The notes: generated by a model not told the origin, from the letters alone. A DNA stretch of 64,000 nt from Phymorhynchus buccinoides (GCA_017654935.2 CM065690.1:28605278-28669277), one strand, 5' to 3'; positions 25,665 through 37,631 are shown, counted from the stretch's first letter. Numbers and translations: made by a program.

Positions 25665-25706
<42 letters not shown>

Positions 25707-25783
25707 TATGAAGGTCAGTTACGAATTAAGTGCGTGTGTGTAAAAGTAAATATGTGAGAGTGAGTGAGAGAGAAAGATAAACT

Positions 25784-25855
<72 letters not shown>
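25665..25855. repeat. (CA)n and (GA)n microsatellites
   Basis: (CA)n at about 25668-25702 and (GA)n at about 25788-25853. Confidence 0.95.
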
Positions 25856-26476
25856 ATGTTCATCCATATGACTGACAAAGAAAGTCTGGGTGTGTTTTTT
25901 TAATAATGAGGAAGACTAAGTTTTTAACAAGTTTTGGTGAAGATGCAGATCAACACCCCCTGTCACAGTCCTGGTTCATGGCGTTCTTTCCGTCTTGCCT
26001 TTTTCTTCTACTATTATTAAATGCAGATTTTTAATTGTGTGAATGGATGAAAATTAAAGTTAAATAAAGAATTTAAAAAACGGTAGAGGTTTAAGCGATC
26101 AATCTGTAGTAAGAAAGGCAAGAATGAAAAAAAAGCCGGAAAGAACTGAGAAATGGAGGAGGGGGTGTTGATCCGCTTCTTTACCCCATTTGTTAATCAA
26201 TTAAAACTATCGCTTCACTTGTATGGCAGCTTTGGGTAGCATCCTTCTTCCTTGTTTCAGCGTTGACAGTTGTATGGCGACTAGTGCCTCCGTCTTTTCT
26301 TACGTTTTTGTTTGTTTGTTGTTTAGTCATTTTGGATAAACAACAACAAAACAACGGATACAACGGATGTATTTAGTTTTTATTTTCTGCCCCCCCCCCC
26401 CTCCCCCCTCTCCTTCTGTCTTATTGTTTCTTCCTTTATTTTTCTTTATGTCCTTTTTTCATTTTATCTTTTACAG

Positions 26477-26574
26477 AGAGGGCTGCTAGGGCCGCCAACG
26501 CACGATCAGTTCGCAGTGCTGAGGAGCCCTCGATGCTCTGTGCTTGGCTCAACTTGATGTGTTCACCGCCTTAG
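26477..26574 (+). CDS. Candidate terminal exon of a short secreted/membrane protein
   Basis: Acceptor TCTTTTACAG| is followed by an Ala/Arg-rich stretch (RAARAANARSVRSAEEP) and then LCAWLNLMCSPP before TAG at 26572-26574. Phase 1 entry fits the 25428-25573 donor. The paired cysteines spaced C-x6-C after a basic region could suggest a small processed secreted peptide, but this is speculation without homology. Confidence 0.28.
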
Positions 26575-26913
26575 GACACAGCTGGGCACAAACTGGACCG
26601 TGCTTCGTACACATTATGCCCCGCTTCCTTAGTCTCCGTTTCTGTCTGTCTTTCTGTCCCCATCGCTCTCTCTCTCTCTCTCTCTCTCTGATAAATATTA
26701 AGAGCAGTTGTTACATTTTGCCCAAGTATCCCTTACTGCATCATACTTTGCACGTGCATGCTTTCTTGATTTACCTTTTTTGTTTGCTTTGTATATGGGA
26801 CGATGGCCTAAGTATACTTTTTTTATCAAGGAAAACTATCTCTTTACTTGTAGCCTGGCAGCTTTTGGTAGCGTCTTGTTTCCTTAAAAAAAAAATCATT
26901 TGAAGACATTATG

Positions 26914-26957
<44 letters not shown>

Positions 26958-27249
26958 GTTTCTGTATATCTGTGTGTCTTTCTCTGTCTGAATCATAAAC
27001 CCGTTTAACGTCCTCCGACCTGGAACAGGTACACGTGGGACATTTTTAAATGTGAAGATAGTAGGACGATCCTGGAGGTACTGCAATACCAGGAACAGTC
27101 CCGATTTTTAAAACCCCCAGATGTACACATATATTATGTCTCTCTAAGTCTAAGTCTCCCCCCCCTTCCAACCCTTCTTTTTAAACCTATGGCATCCATC
27201 AGTATCGGGCCTTTGCGATAACCTGATTAGGCCCTAAATATGCTAGTTA
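26575..27249. other. Non-coding, (TC)n tracts
   Basis: (TC)n at 26668-26690 and 26918-26955. No supported gene. Confidence 0.5.
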
Positions 27250-27510
27250 TCTTCGTATTCGTGTTCTCTCTTTAAACTTTTTATTTTAGTGTTGTGGATT
27301 TATTCAGGTGTTAAACTTTGTAATTTAGTGTTGTGGGTTTATTCAGGTGTTAAACTTTGTAATTTAGTGTTGAGAATTATTCAGGTGCTAAACTTTGTAA
27401 TTTAGTGTTGAGAATTATTCAGATGTTAAACTTTGTAATTTAGTGTTGATGATTTATACAGGTGTTAAACTTTGTAATTTAGTGTTGATGATTTATTCAG
27501 ACTAGCGCAA
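27250..27510. repeat. 39-bp tandem repeat, left part
   Basis: The unit GTTAAACTTTGTAATTTAGT plus GTTGATGATTTATTCAGGT repeats about six times. It resumes at 27985-28075 after an insertion. Confidence 0.9.
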
Positions 27511-27975
27511 CGCCTAGTACTGGCAATGCACCGTACTGGTAATGCCTAGTAACGGTAACGCCAAGTACTGGTAACGCTGAGTACAGCAAATTTGAAGCGA
27601 TTCGGTTAAGAAACGGCGGAGTTATAAGGCCCCGTTTCCCGTTGGCGCTGCTCTGAGAGTGACGCAACCGATTCGCTTCCGGTTTGGCACACCGGTTGTC
27701 ACCGTCCCCGGTCATGTACCGGTCAGATTTGAAGGCAATCGGTCCAGAAATGCCGGAGATACGGGCGCCGAGAGTCCGGCGGATACGCGTTTCGCGCATT
27801 TGCGAAACCGCGCAAATGACACGGCCGCCTCGGTTGCCGTTGCCATCGCCCCGTTAGGGCTCACAGCAAATTTGAAGCGATTCGGTCAAAAAACGGCGGA
27901 GTTATAAGGCCCGTTTTGTGTTTCAGACAGACACACACACACACACACAGACACACACACACGGACAGTTGGCTT
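27511..27975. mobile_element. GC-rich insertion inside the 39-bp array
   Basis: A CpG-rich segment unlike its AT-rich flanks. It starts with GTACTGGTAACG-type short repeats and contains a ~50-bp direct repeat (GCAAATTTGAAGCGATTCGG..GGCGGAGTTATAAGGCC) at 27583 and 27861. It ends with CAGACAGACACAC and TTTTTACTATATGAT. Interruption of the array suggests an inserted element. Class unknown. Confidence 0.55.
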
Positions 27976-27984
27976 TTTACTATA

Positions 27985-28075
27985 TGATGTTAAACTTTGT
28001 AATTTAGTGTTGATGATTTATTCAGGTGTTAAACTTTGTAATTTAGTGTTGATGATTTATTCAGGTGGTTTATTT
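27985..28075. repeat. 39-bp tandem repeat, right part
   Basis: Continues the array of 27250-27510. A diverged unit follows near 28110-28150. Confidence 0.9.
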
Positions 28076-28324
28076 TCTCGCGGTTTCGCTTCATTTGTAT
28101 TCGTGTTCTCTCCATAAACTTTGTAATTTAGAGTTGTGGATTTATTCATGTTTTCTTTTTTCCCGCTTTGCTTGTTGGTTTACTTATTCATTTTTGAATG
28201 AAACAGAAGCTGCTGCATTAACACTCATTTCTTTATCCTCCTCGGTGAATAAAAGTTCGTTCATTCAGTCGTGCGTTCGTTTGTTTGTTTCCTCTCTTTC
28301 CCTGTCTCTCCCTCTCAAGTTTTG

Positions 28325-28490
28325 TCTCATTCTCTCTCACTCCCTTTCTTTACATCACTGTCTCTCCCTCTTTCTGTCTCTGTCTCTCTCACTCCCTTTC
28401 TTTACATCACTGTCTCTCCCTCTTTCTGTCTCGTTCTCTCTCACTCCCTTTCTTTACATCACTGTGTCTCCCTCTCTCACAGACTCTGTC
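28325..28490. repeat. ~51-bp tandem repeat, 3-4 copies
   Basis: TCTCACTCCCTTTCTTTACA followed by TCACTGTCTCTCCCTC is repeated. Low-complexity Ser/Leu frames are artefacts. Confidence 0.9.
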
Positions 28491-28504
28491 TCTGTCTCAT
28501 GCCA

Positions 28505-28700
28505 ACCAGTCGTTTCAGACCCTGGATATTTGATTGCAGTCAAGCATATGCTATTCCGGTGGGCTGGGCTAGAATTTGTTCATGGTGGTGATGCCTTGCC
28601 TATGGTACATCCCCACTCTCTCAGCCAAAAAGTGATTTGAGGCCAGCTGGCGTTGGGGGAAGTCACCAAAAGCCAACCCATTCCTTTCGCTGCAGCACTA
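28505..28700 (+). repeat. SINE-like family B copy
   Basis: Shares GGGCTGGGCTAGAA.TTTGTT, TACATCCCCACTCTCTC, ATTTGAGG.CAGCTGGCGTT and AAAAGCCAACC with 41195-41410. Inverted copies lie at 35590 and 50185. Confidence 0.72.
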
Positions 28701-28894
28701 GAGCCTGTACAAATGCCTACTGGATTGAGAGTCATAGTCTTCCACATAAGACAACTGTATCACGGTTTTCCATTACTGAAGAAAACCATGGAAAATGTTA
28801 AGAAAAGCTCCCTCCTCTGCACCCTTCAATTCATTTCAGGCTGTTCCGTCCACCGTTGTCGCATTCTCAGATTACTGTGTTCTGAATTTACGTA

Positions 28895-28985
28895 ATAATA
28901 AATAATAATAATAATAATAATTGGCACTTATATAGCGCACATAATTATCTAGAAAATTATATTCATGACACTTTACAAACTAAAT
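28895..28985 (+). repeat. (AAT)n plus 'TTATATAGCGC..CTTTACAA' repeat
   Basis: A (TAA)n run followed by GGCACTTATATAGCGCACA and CACTTTACAAA. Related blocks occur at 50350-50440 and 62705-62790. Confidence 0.6.
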
Positions 28986-29006
28986 AAAACTACAAACATT
29001 CCCATT

Positions 29007-29009
<3 letters not shown>

Positions 29010-29042
<33 letters not shown>
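29010..29042. repeat. (CA)n microsatellite
   Basis: Short CA run. Confidence 0.95.
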
Positions 29043-29045
<3 letters not shown>

Positions 29046-29130
29046 CACTCAATTTCCATACGGCACAATCAGCCTATGCATGTCAGCTACAACTTTGGAA
29101 AGAGATTAGTTTTTAGACTGGTTTTGTGCA

Positions 29131-29480
29131 CGCCCCCCCCCCCCCCCCCCCCCCCCCCGTGGGGATACCGGGGGGTCTTTTGTATGAGTAGTTCCCCCAC
29201 CTTCTGGAAATTCTGCGCTTGTAACTTCCTCTGATCCGTCACTCTCTTTGACTCTGCCTTTTCCCTTTGTTTACTGTCATCTACTATCTTTCTGCCTTAC
29301 CGGTCCATTCTCCTGACGTTTTTCACGAAACACTTTCAAAAAACATTTCCTCCAGCCGAAGTCGGACTTGCTGGGCCTAACTATTTCTTAGTTAGGCGCG
29401 TAACGGCAGCATGACGCATCTGTGCTCATAATTGACAGGAAACAGTCTGAGCGATCAAGAAGAAGAAGAAGAAGAAGAAC
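29131..29480. repeat. SINE-like family A copy, inverted, with poly-C
   Basis: The reverse complement of the 19150-19482 family. A ~27-bp C run (29133-29158) precedes GTGGGGATACCGGGGGGTCT, and the far side ends in (AAG)n at 29459-29478. The homopolymer again abuts the CCCCACGGGGG end. Confidence 0.78.
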
Positions 29481-29637
29481 ACGTCCAGAGAGTCAAGAGT
29501 CAGAGTGTCTGAGAGACAGGGGTGGGGTGGGGTGAGGGGTAAGTTGTTCCACGCAGATGGAGCCTGGAACGAAGAGGACGTGCACATGATCGTAATGTAC
29601 CATCAACATTTGACACTAAACTGACCCTAACCCAATC

Positions 29638-29670
29638 CCAGACCCTATTTCTAACCCTAACCCTAAGGGA
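29638..29670. repeat. Short telomere-like CCCTAA motif
   Basis: CTAACCCTAACCCTAA preceded by degenerate units near 29622. Too short to be more than an interstitial remnant. Confidence 0.6.
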
Positions 29671-29800
29671 ATGCCCCTGTACACACACGCGCACGCACAC
29701 ATACACACACACACAGAGGATGAAAGGGCAGGATGTAAAAAAGCTTTGTCAATTTATTCTTTAACCCTCAATAAAAATGATTTTGACTTGACTTGACTTG

Positions 29801-29852
29801 ACACACACACACACGCCGCGCACACGCGCACGCACACACACGCACACACGCG

Positions 29853-29918
<66 letters not shown>

Positions 29919-29935
29919 CACACACATGCACAGTC
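29801..29935. repeat. (CA)n microsatellite with CG interruptions
   Basis: Long CA run mixed with CACGCG segments. Confidence 0.95.
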
Positions 29936-30006
29936 GCTTATTGTGACAGACTGCGACGTAGGCTTTTTGGTGACATTCAGCACTTGTGGACGGAAGAAAG
30001 AGACTA

Positions 30007-30041
30007 GGGGGGGGGGGGGGGGGGGTGGGGGGGGGGTGGAG
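30007..30041. repeat. Poly-G tract
   Basis: About 20 G, one T, then more G. No family A end is obvious beside it. Confidence 0.95.
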
Positions 30042-30479
30042 AGATTAAACTTCTATGGGTACTAGCAATGACTGTGCTAGTTTACAGACAGGAACGGGTT
30101 TAATTATAGGGGTAAACAGACCGGAACCTGAATTTATAAAGATTGTTATTCAACAAGCGCGGAATCGCAATCGTTTGTGGCGTGCGACAATTGTAAACGA
30201 AACATCATTTTAAAGAGCAGCCTCGATTTGAAGTGCGACAATTTTGGACCGACCGACAGACAGACCGACAAAGTGAGTTATAGGTTGGTGGCTTGTGCCA
30301 CAAACAAAAATAGGAACCCACCACCTCACCACAAATTTTTTATTTTTTATTTTTTTGATGGGGGTGAGTAGGTGAGTGTATTTAGCTAACATTGACAGGT
30401 TGCCTTGCAAAGACATGAGAACGTGAGAGAAGGAAGGGTGGGGTGCAGGAAAGGGGAAAAGGACCATGTAGTGCGTGCA

Positions 30480-31060
30480 CGCGCGTGCATGCGTTTGTGT
30501 GTGTGTGTGTGCGTGTGCGCGCGCGCGTACGCACGCATGTTTGCGTCCATATACGCACACATAAGCGTCACAATATGCCAGTATTAATGAGTGCATTATC
30601 CTTATCACTACAGCCAATTTCGAGCGCGCGCGAGCGTGTGTGTATGTTTGTGTGTCTGTGCACATGTGTTTGTGTTGTCTGTGTGTGTGATAGAATAAGT
30701 CGATGCTTTTGTGTATGTGTTTTTATGTGTGTCTGTCACTGAGTAAATGTGTGTGCTTGCATGAATGTATATGTTGGTCACATGTGTGTGCAATCGGTGC
30801 AATTGCTTTTCTGTGTGTGAATATAGCTTCTGTCTATATATGAGAGTAAGTATCAGAAGTAGAAGCCGGACATACAGGAGCTGTAGAACCTCCCCCGAAA
30901 CAGTCATACACATGCACACACATACACGCGTACGCACACACACACACGTGCGCACACACATTTAATACACAATTATAAACATATACTCGCCAATGCGCTT
31001 GCGCTTGCGCACACCAAATCAGAATAAATAAACCATAAATAACACACACACACATGGTTG
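30480..31060. repeat. GT/GC-rich low-complexity stretch
   Basis: Alternating purine-pyrimidine runs (GTGTGCGCGCGCG) with no coding support. Confidence 0.75.
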
Positions 31061-31074
31061 TATTGGGGTAGATG

Positions 31075-31600
31075 GTAATATTGACAGTTTAAGCAAGAGA
31101 TGTACAGAAGAGAAAATGCTTTTTTTCTTCTTCGTTTTTTTAAAAAGAGGTAGGTCTTGAGTTGAGATTTAAAAAAAGAAAGAGTAGGCTGATTACGGAG
31201 GTCTTCAGGGAGGGAGTTCCAGATGGCTGGTGCTCTGAAACTGAAGGCTCTCTCACCAACAGATTTCAGAGACCGCTTGGGATTTTTCATGAGTTTCTGT
31301 GAAGAAGAGTGGACAATGCGAGAGCTTTGATAGGTACAGAGAGAAGAAGATATACTATGGGAGAGTGGGAGAATGACGGAAAGCAAGAACTGCTAACTTA
31401 AACTGCCAGCGATACTGCACGGGAAGCCAGTGAAGTTCAATCAGCATGGGTGTGATGTGCTCGCGCTTCTTCTTCTTCTTCTTCTTCAAGACAAGTCGCG
31501 CTGCACCATTCTGAACTCTCTGCAAACGAGCAATCTGTTCTGCTGGAAGCCCAGCGTACACAGAGTTTGCAGTAACCCAGCATTTACATCACCGTGGCAC
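31075..31600 (-). mobile_element. L2/CR1-type LINE C-terminal fragment
   Basis: On the minus strand: VYAGLPAEQIARLQRVQNGA, ITPMLIELHWLPVQYR and then, in another frame, SVGERAFSFRAPAIWNSLPE and FKSQLKTYLF. These are the standard end motifs of L2/CR1-like LINEs. An expanded (AAG)n run (poly-Lys) sits where a short KKxEH loop is normal. At least two frameshifts are present, one just upstream of VYAGLP. Confidence 0.85.
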
Positions 31601-31894
31601 AGACAAGCCTGAAAGCCGCGTTCTGGGAAAGAGAGCGTCTGATGGAAGCAATGTGTCTCAACTCTAAAAATGATGAGCAACAAAATCTAGATTTTTTTTA
31701 AAATTCTACAACCAACCTCTTATAGTGCCTGTAATCACCCTGTTCCATCCCCCCTCCCTCCTCACAACCATTATCATCTTGATCACTACCCCCAGCACCC
31801 TACAGTACACACGCACACATACACACGTGCGCGCGCACGATACACTTCTTTATAAATACACCTTTAAAATTTAGGGCTCCTTCTATAGTACAAG

Positions 31895-32870
31895 GCCTCC
31901 CTCCTTCAAATTCAAATTCAATTTCAAATTCAAAATCACTTTATTATCGCTCAAGGAGAAATTTCGTCCAGTGCCGTCCAACAGAAACATTGACATTCAG
32001 CATGCATAGATATAAGCACAATTTTGGATGACAAGTCACATAAGAATTACAAAGATGAATGAGTATTACAAAGATGAACAAAATGCATAGGGATATTGAC
32101 ATTTGGCATGCATGAGTATAAAATACATATTTAAGGATTAAAACAGGTCACATAGATACACACAACATAAGGATTAAGGTAGAAGCTTTCAACACGAGGT
32201 GGAAGCTCATACATTCTAAAGTGTCACATAGATACACACAACATAAGGATTAAGGTAGAATTTTGCAACACGTGCAGACATGCTAAAGGATCATGAGTTT
32301 TAAGAAGCGGATGGATCCGGGGATTAAACTTTTCCGTGCTCTGGCATTAACTTTGAAAGTCTTGTAGCGGCGTCCCGAAGGTAAAGGTTCATAGTGACTG
32401 TATAAAACATGGGAGGTGTCCCTTGCAATCTTCTTGGCTTTTCACTTAGTTCATCTTTCATACAGCTTATTCAAACCTGTCTCTCTCTTTCCAACAACTT
32501 TTATTACTACACAAATTCACCACATCATCCAACATTCGCTTGTTCTTCAGACAGACTTCCAAACCAACTTGTAAAAGAAACAGTAAGCACAGATTCAATG
32601 CAGCTACGGTAGTACGTTTGCAAAATGTTTGAGTTAACACCAATATTTCTTAGTCTGTGCAACATTACATAAACAATCTTGATTAACATTTCTTATATAT
32701 GTTCTGTGTGTTCTTGTCGAAAGTCAATTTCTCGTCCAAAATGGTGCCTAAGTATTTGTATTCTGATACTCTTTCCACTGTTTCACCATCAATCACTACC
32801 TTTGGCACAGGGGAGATGGGTCTTTCCTGAAGCTTATAAAAATTTCTTTGGTGTTGGAGCACATTGAGGT
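31895..32870 (-). mobile_element. LINE fragment, RT end to 3' tail
   Basis: The minus strand reads VIDGETVERVSEYKYLGTIL and EKLTFDKNT, then (shifted) RLRNIGVNSNILQTYYRSC, then LYSHYEPLPSGRRYKTFKVN and SLIPGSIRFLK. The 3' end is an AATAAAGTGATTTTGAATTTG-type short repeat near 31900-31945. Frameshifts make it inactive. Confidence 0.82.
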
Positions 32871-32954
32871 ACCAAACTAGTTTTCTTTTACACCGACTAG
32901 AACAGATTTCGCAACGTACTAAAGGTAGTGAGAATCCGAATTTGAAAGGTCTTG

Positions 32955-33046
32955 GAACCTCCTTATAAGACCTCACTTTTGGATGGATTTTTTGAAGGTC
33001 TTTAAGGAGGGCTACAGGTCTTATAAGGGAGGTATATGTAATCCGC
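32955..33046. mobile_element. TA-type palindromic MITE copy
   Basis: CCTCCTTATAAGACCTCA at the left and GGTCTTATAAGGGAGGTATA at the right are inverted repeats. Same family as 1477 and 54778. Confidence 0.65.
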
Positions 33047-34129
33047 TCTACAAAGAAGAGCAATGCCTCAAAGAAGTCCAGTCGTATATGGTCTCGAGGC
33101 GGTCTAGGATCTACTTTACATGGGACGGTCTTCATAAAGAGATTGACACTGTTACATTGCCGAATGAAGCAAATACGCCTACGCTATACATCTCACACGC
33201 AGACCGTACCAAAACTACCCGCAAAGCAAAAAAATCGGCAATCGTATTTCGTGAACACTTTATCAGACGCACCCAAGTCCGCACCACACGCCTCCAACCA
33301 AACAACCCACACACAAGCAGATTTTGTGCTCAACAACATTATGGACCCTTTGCTATCCAGTTCAAAACCCTGTTTTTTTAATATAGGCCTATCCAATCAA
33401 GAGGGTGTGCGAGAGTCTGTGTATGTGCTGTGTGTGTAGTGTGTGTGCGTGTGAGTCGGCGTGTGTCTCTGATGTACTGTGTGTGTATAAGAATGATAAT
33501 TATGTTTAGCTAGGAGATATGTGTTCCGTTAGCAGAGAGGGAGTGCATGTATGCGAGTAGAGGCGTGTGCGCGTGTGTATAAGCTGCGCTCTTTCTCTTC
33601 TCTCTCTTGCCATTCAGTCGTTTCTGCCTATATTCCATTTGTTCATCCGTGTGTCGCTTTGTATTGACGTTTTGTTTTGGAATGCGCTATGAAAGCTAAC
33701 GTGTGTGTGCGCTTGGATTTGATTTCTATCAAGATCAGCGCCGTATAAATACTGTATGATGTTGTTGTTATGTGTCGTGTGCCGCGAGCATGTTGTACAA
33801 GGTATGTGATTGTGTAAAATGTGTGTGCATGTCAGTGATGTGTGTTCTGTGCTTTTGGTGGAAATGTATGTGTCTGAGTGGTATATTGTGTGCAAGCACG
33901 CGTTGATTCGCGTGCGTCCACGTAGGACTTACCTGCGTGTGGTGTGTATTTTGTGTGTCGGTGTCCATGTATGTGTTAAAATGCTGATTGCAAAGGCTTG
34001 TGATCGATTAAAAAAAAAGCGCTACATAAATATCCGTTTATTATTATTATTATTATATTATTATGAGAATTTAAAAGAAGCTTGCGCAGATGACGGAAAC
34101 GTTGTTAGTTGGCTTCTTCTTTCTTCTGC
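33047..34129. other. No supported gene; GT-rich and (ATT)n
   Basis: 33400-33980 is rich in GTGTGT-type sequence. 34003-34066 has AAAAAGCGCTACATAAATA followed by (TTA)n, a common SINE-tail arrangement. Confidence 0.5.
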
Positions 34130-34335
34130 GATCCCCGGCCCTAGGCCATAACGGGTAAGAGATGTAAGTGCCCGTTTTTCAGTTTCACTGGTCTCCTTGC
34201 CCTGCATTCAACGACACATTCCGATTTGGAGAGCCTAAAAGGAGAAAATTGTGGAGGATTGTTTTGAAAAAAGGCAGAAGAAACGGGCCAAAAGTCAAAA
34301 TAGTAGATGACACAAAGCAAGGAGAAAGGCACATA
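34130..34335 (+). repeat. SINE-like family A, divergent subfamily
   Basis: Aligns with 8680-8890: TTCAGTTTCACTGGTC, TGCATTCAACGACACATTCC, AAAGGAGAAAA, GGCAGAAGAAACGGGCCAAA, TAGTAGATGACACAAAGCAA. Confidence 0.62.
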
Positions 34336-34338
34336 CAC

Positions 34339-34371
<33 letters not shown>

Positions 34372-34689
34372 CACACCAGCTAACACACACACCGCTAGCG
34401 GGGGCCGCACGGAGCGCCGACGGCGCTAAGCAGCCTGCAGAGATCTTACCCCAGCACAAACAGACCACACACACAACACCACACACCAAAGATCTACATT
34501 TTCCCCACACCTACCATGACCAAAAAGGAGAAAATCAACATTATTCGACATACAATAAAACGCTGACCACTACATCTAAAGTGCACATGTTCTCAAGGCA
34601 GACTTCACACAATAAATACTCAAACATCCCCCTGTCAATACAGTAAGCTCAGCCCTTCCAAATAGACTAGCTAGACAAAAAGCTCATTT

Positions 34690-35240
34690 GCTTGAACGAG
34701 ATCAGAGCAATGAACCTAGTCTCACATCCGAACACTTGTTAAGAGATGAGAGCATACGAGACGATGAGATCAGAGACTGAGACAAGTCACCAGAGGGAGA
34801 CACGAAAGAGAGACGACACTGAGGAGAGCTTCGAGACGATGAGAGAGAGAGAGAGAGGGAGACGATAGGAGAAGAGAGAGATGAGAGAGGAGAGAGAGAG
34901 AGTGAGAGGACAGACGTCAGGGGACACAGCGTTGAGTCACGACAAACGGGGACCGAAGCCGAAATAGATAAAGGGGTGGAAAGGTTGACAGAAAGGAAAG
35001 ACCGCAGAAGGAAAGTCACACAGAGAGAGAGAGAGGAGCGTAAGAGAGAGAGAGAGGAGAGGAGAGAGAGGAGAGAGAGAGAAAGGAGAGCAGGAGAGAG
35101 GACGACGAGGAGAGAGGACTCACAGAGAGAGGATCACAGGAGAGAGAGAGAGATTGTGAGTGGAATAGAACGGATGAGAGGGGGTAGACAGACAGACAAA
35201 GCGTAGGGGGAAAGGGGGGGGTAGGGGGGGGGGGACAAAG
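34690..35240. repeat. GA-rich low-complexity tract ending in G runs
   Basis: AGAGAG with GACGA and GGAGAG interruptions, then G-rich 35205-35250. Open frames on both strands are compositional. Confidence 0.9.
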
Positions 35241-35589
35241 GGGTGGGGGGGGACACTATGACATCTATATCAGTATGCCACACAGTAATGGAGAAACCAG
35301 TCAAACTCAAAGCTAATTTTTTCAGCTCTAATCCAGAATATATTCAATCCGTTTCAGTGATTATAATTTACATAGAATTATTTTTTTAATCGAAATCAGA
35401 AACAGAGACCCTTTTAATCATCAAATATCACGAATCAAACAGTAACACGCACAACATGAAATAAATGTCATCAGCTGCCAAATTAAATGAACAAAAGCAT
35501 TATTGCAAAAATAAAAACGACACATGTGACATTCTTCAACCCAAGCGTGCATGTGTGTGTGCGTGCGTGCGCATGCGACCTTCCTCAAC

Positions 35590-35745
35590 GCCAGCTGTCG
35601 TCATCAAATCTCTTTAGCCGAGAGAGTGGGGATGTATTTTGGGCTAGGCATCTCCACTATAAACTAATTATCGCCCAACCCGCCGGAATAGTATCTACCC
35701 CCTCTACTATCTGGTAGTCATTGTCGGAAACGACAGACAGGCAAC
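35590..35745 (-). repeat. SINE-like family B, partial inverted copy
   Basis: The minus strand contains GACAATGACTACCAGATAGT, GGTTGGGCGATAATTAGTTTATAGTGG in two parts, and ATACATCCCCACTCTCTCGG, matching 41195-41410. Confidence 0.6.
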
Positions 35746-37139
35746 AAAAATATGGATGTATGCTGTGACAACATGTCAGTGTGCTTGTGCATGCATGCAT
35801 CTGACTGCGCATGTGCGTTTGCCTGTGAGTACGTGAATCCCTGTGTAAATTAGAGAATACTAGAAAAAGGATCCAGGGCAGAAAGCAATACAGAGACAGA
35901 CAGAAAGAGATAAAATTAATGGTGGCAGAGAGGGTGAAAGCAACACACACACGCAATGATCTTGACCACGAAAGAGGAAAGAGAAATAATACTGCGTTGG
36001 AATTGTAACTGAGGTTGGAAAATCAGTTTATGGAATGTTGGGTCAAGCCATCTATTGATACACCATAGCAGTGCTAGAACAAACTGGATAGGGTTAGTAA
36101 AACACTTTCACAACCCCATTAATATTTTGCAGACTACATATCCAACCCCACACCCACCAACACTCCGATAATATAGAATCGTTGCTTTTTCCACATCCTA
36201 TATGGGATGAATTTTTTGTAGATGTTATGCTACATCGTGTGTGTAGTGTGGTGTGTGTGTGTGTGTGTATGTATGTGGTGTGTATCAGGTCAAAGTCAAA
36301 ATTTTTTTCCATATGGAACATTGAATAAGCACAAATAATATTATAATTTTGTGTGGTGGTGTGTAGTGTAATGTTGTGTGTGTACTGTGGGTGTGTGCTG
36401 TTTGTGTGGTGGCCGTGTGCGTGATGTGCGTACATCGCGTGTATGTGCATGTATGTGCGTGTGTGCGCGTTAATGGGGTTCAACTAGTTTTCAGTAGGCA
36501 GCTAAAACAAATCTTTTGAAAGAAAGAAAGAAATGACATTACATTTTATGATACACAACCAAAAGCCTAAGAGAAGTAATCAATAAAGCATTATTGAAAT
36601 ATAAACATGTATGTAGCAACGAACAATTCCATTTTTCCAAGAGCTACACAATCACAGCAATAGAAATCTCCACACAAATCTCCCCAAACCATTTCAAAAT
36701 CTGAAAACAATCAACAAAATTTTCAAGAAAAAAAATATAAAAAATGTTCTCATGCATACACCCCCTACACACACACCGCACCCCACACACACCTTGGAAC
36801 CAGTGAACTCTACAGTAAGTTGTACTCTTGGCAAGCAGGGCAGTGTGCGAAAAATGTGTTGCATAATCTGATAAATCAAAAATCATTTTAAATATAAATG
36901 AAAAGAAATCAATTTTTTTTTAAACGCTTTTATTCTGGCTATGAAACTCTACACGCCCACAAATGTCGTCCCCCAAAAAGAAGGAAGAGGGGGCGAAAAT
37001 GTGGATTTAGACACTAAATCTTCCTTTTTATTAATTTGTACTTTACTTTACAATAGCAAACTTTTAAAAAGAAAAGAAAGAAAACTTTTTTTTTCTCATG
37101 AAAATCTTTTCCTATGCACTCCTCACCGTTTCCCAGCTT
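35746..37139. other. No gene recognised; GT/CA-rich patches
   Basis: 36230-36480 is GT-rich and 36765-36795 is CA-rich. No exon-like segment was convincing. Confidence 0.45.
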
Positions 37140-37627
37140 TGCCCATTCCCTGCACAATCTATCTCTAGGCGCCTGGGACTATTGTTCCTGTGCAGAACCC
37201 ATTCCCTGCACAATCTATCTCTAGGCGCCTGGGACTATTGTTCCTGTGCAGAACCCATTCCCTGCGCAATCTATCTCTTGGCGCCTGGGACTATTGTTCC
37301 TGTGCAGAACCCATTCCCTGCACAATCTATCTCTTGGCGCCTGGGACTATTGTTCCAGTGCAGAACCCATTCCCTGCGCAATCTATCTCTTCGCGCCTGG
37401 GACTATTGTTCTAGTGCAGAACCCATTCCCTGCGCAATCTATCTCTTCGCGCCTGGGACTATTGTTCTAGTGCAGAACCCATTCCCTGCGCAATCTATCT
37501 CTTGGCGCCTGGGACTATTGTTCCAGTGCAGAACCCATTCCCTGCGCAATCTATCTCTTGGCGCCTGGGACAATTATTCCCGTACAGAACCCATTCTATG
37601 TGCAATCTATCTCTTGGCACCTAGGAC
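37140..37627. repeat. 56-bp minisatellite derived from the zinc-finger A stop end (block 1, ~8 copies)
   Basis: The unit AGGCGCCTGGGACTATTGTT, CCTGTGCAGAACCCATTCCC, TGCACAATCTATCTCT matches the 3' end of the zinc-finger exon at 38120-38175 in the same orientation. That exon end covers the last Phe-Cys codons, the TAG stop and following bases. The 56-bp period cycles through all frames, so the long Leu/Trp-rich plus-strand frames are not genes. Confidence 0.9.
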
Positions 37628-37631
37628 TATT

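Noticed and set aside
29638..29670. Telomere or chromosome end
   Set aside because: Only about two perfect CCCTAA units within ordinary repeat-rich sequence.
32983..33439. Overlapping 100-130-codon plus-strand frames
   Set aside because: No domain, no splice support, and they begin inside a MITE. Treated as chance frames.
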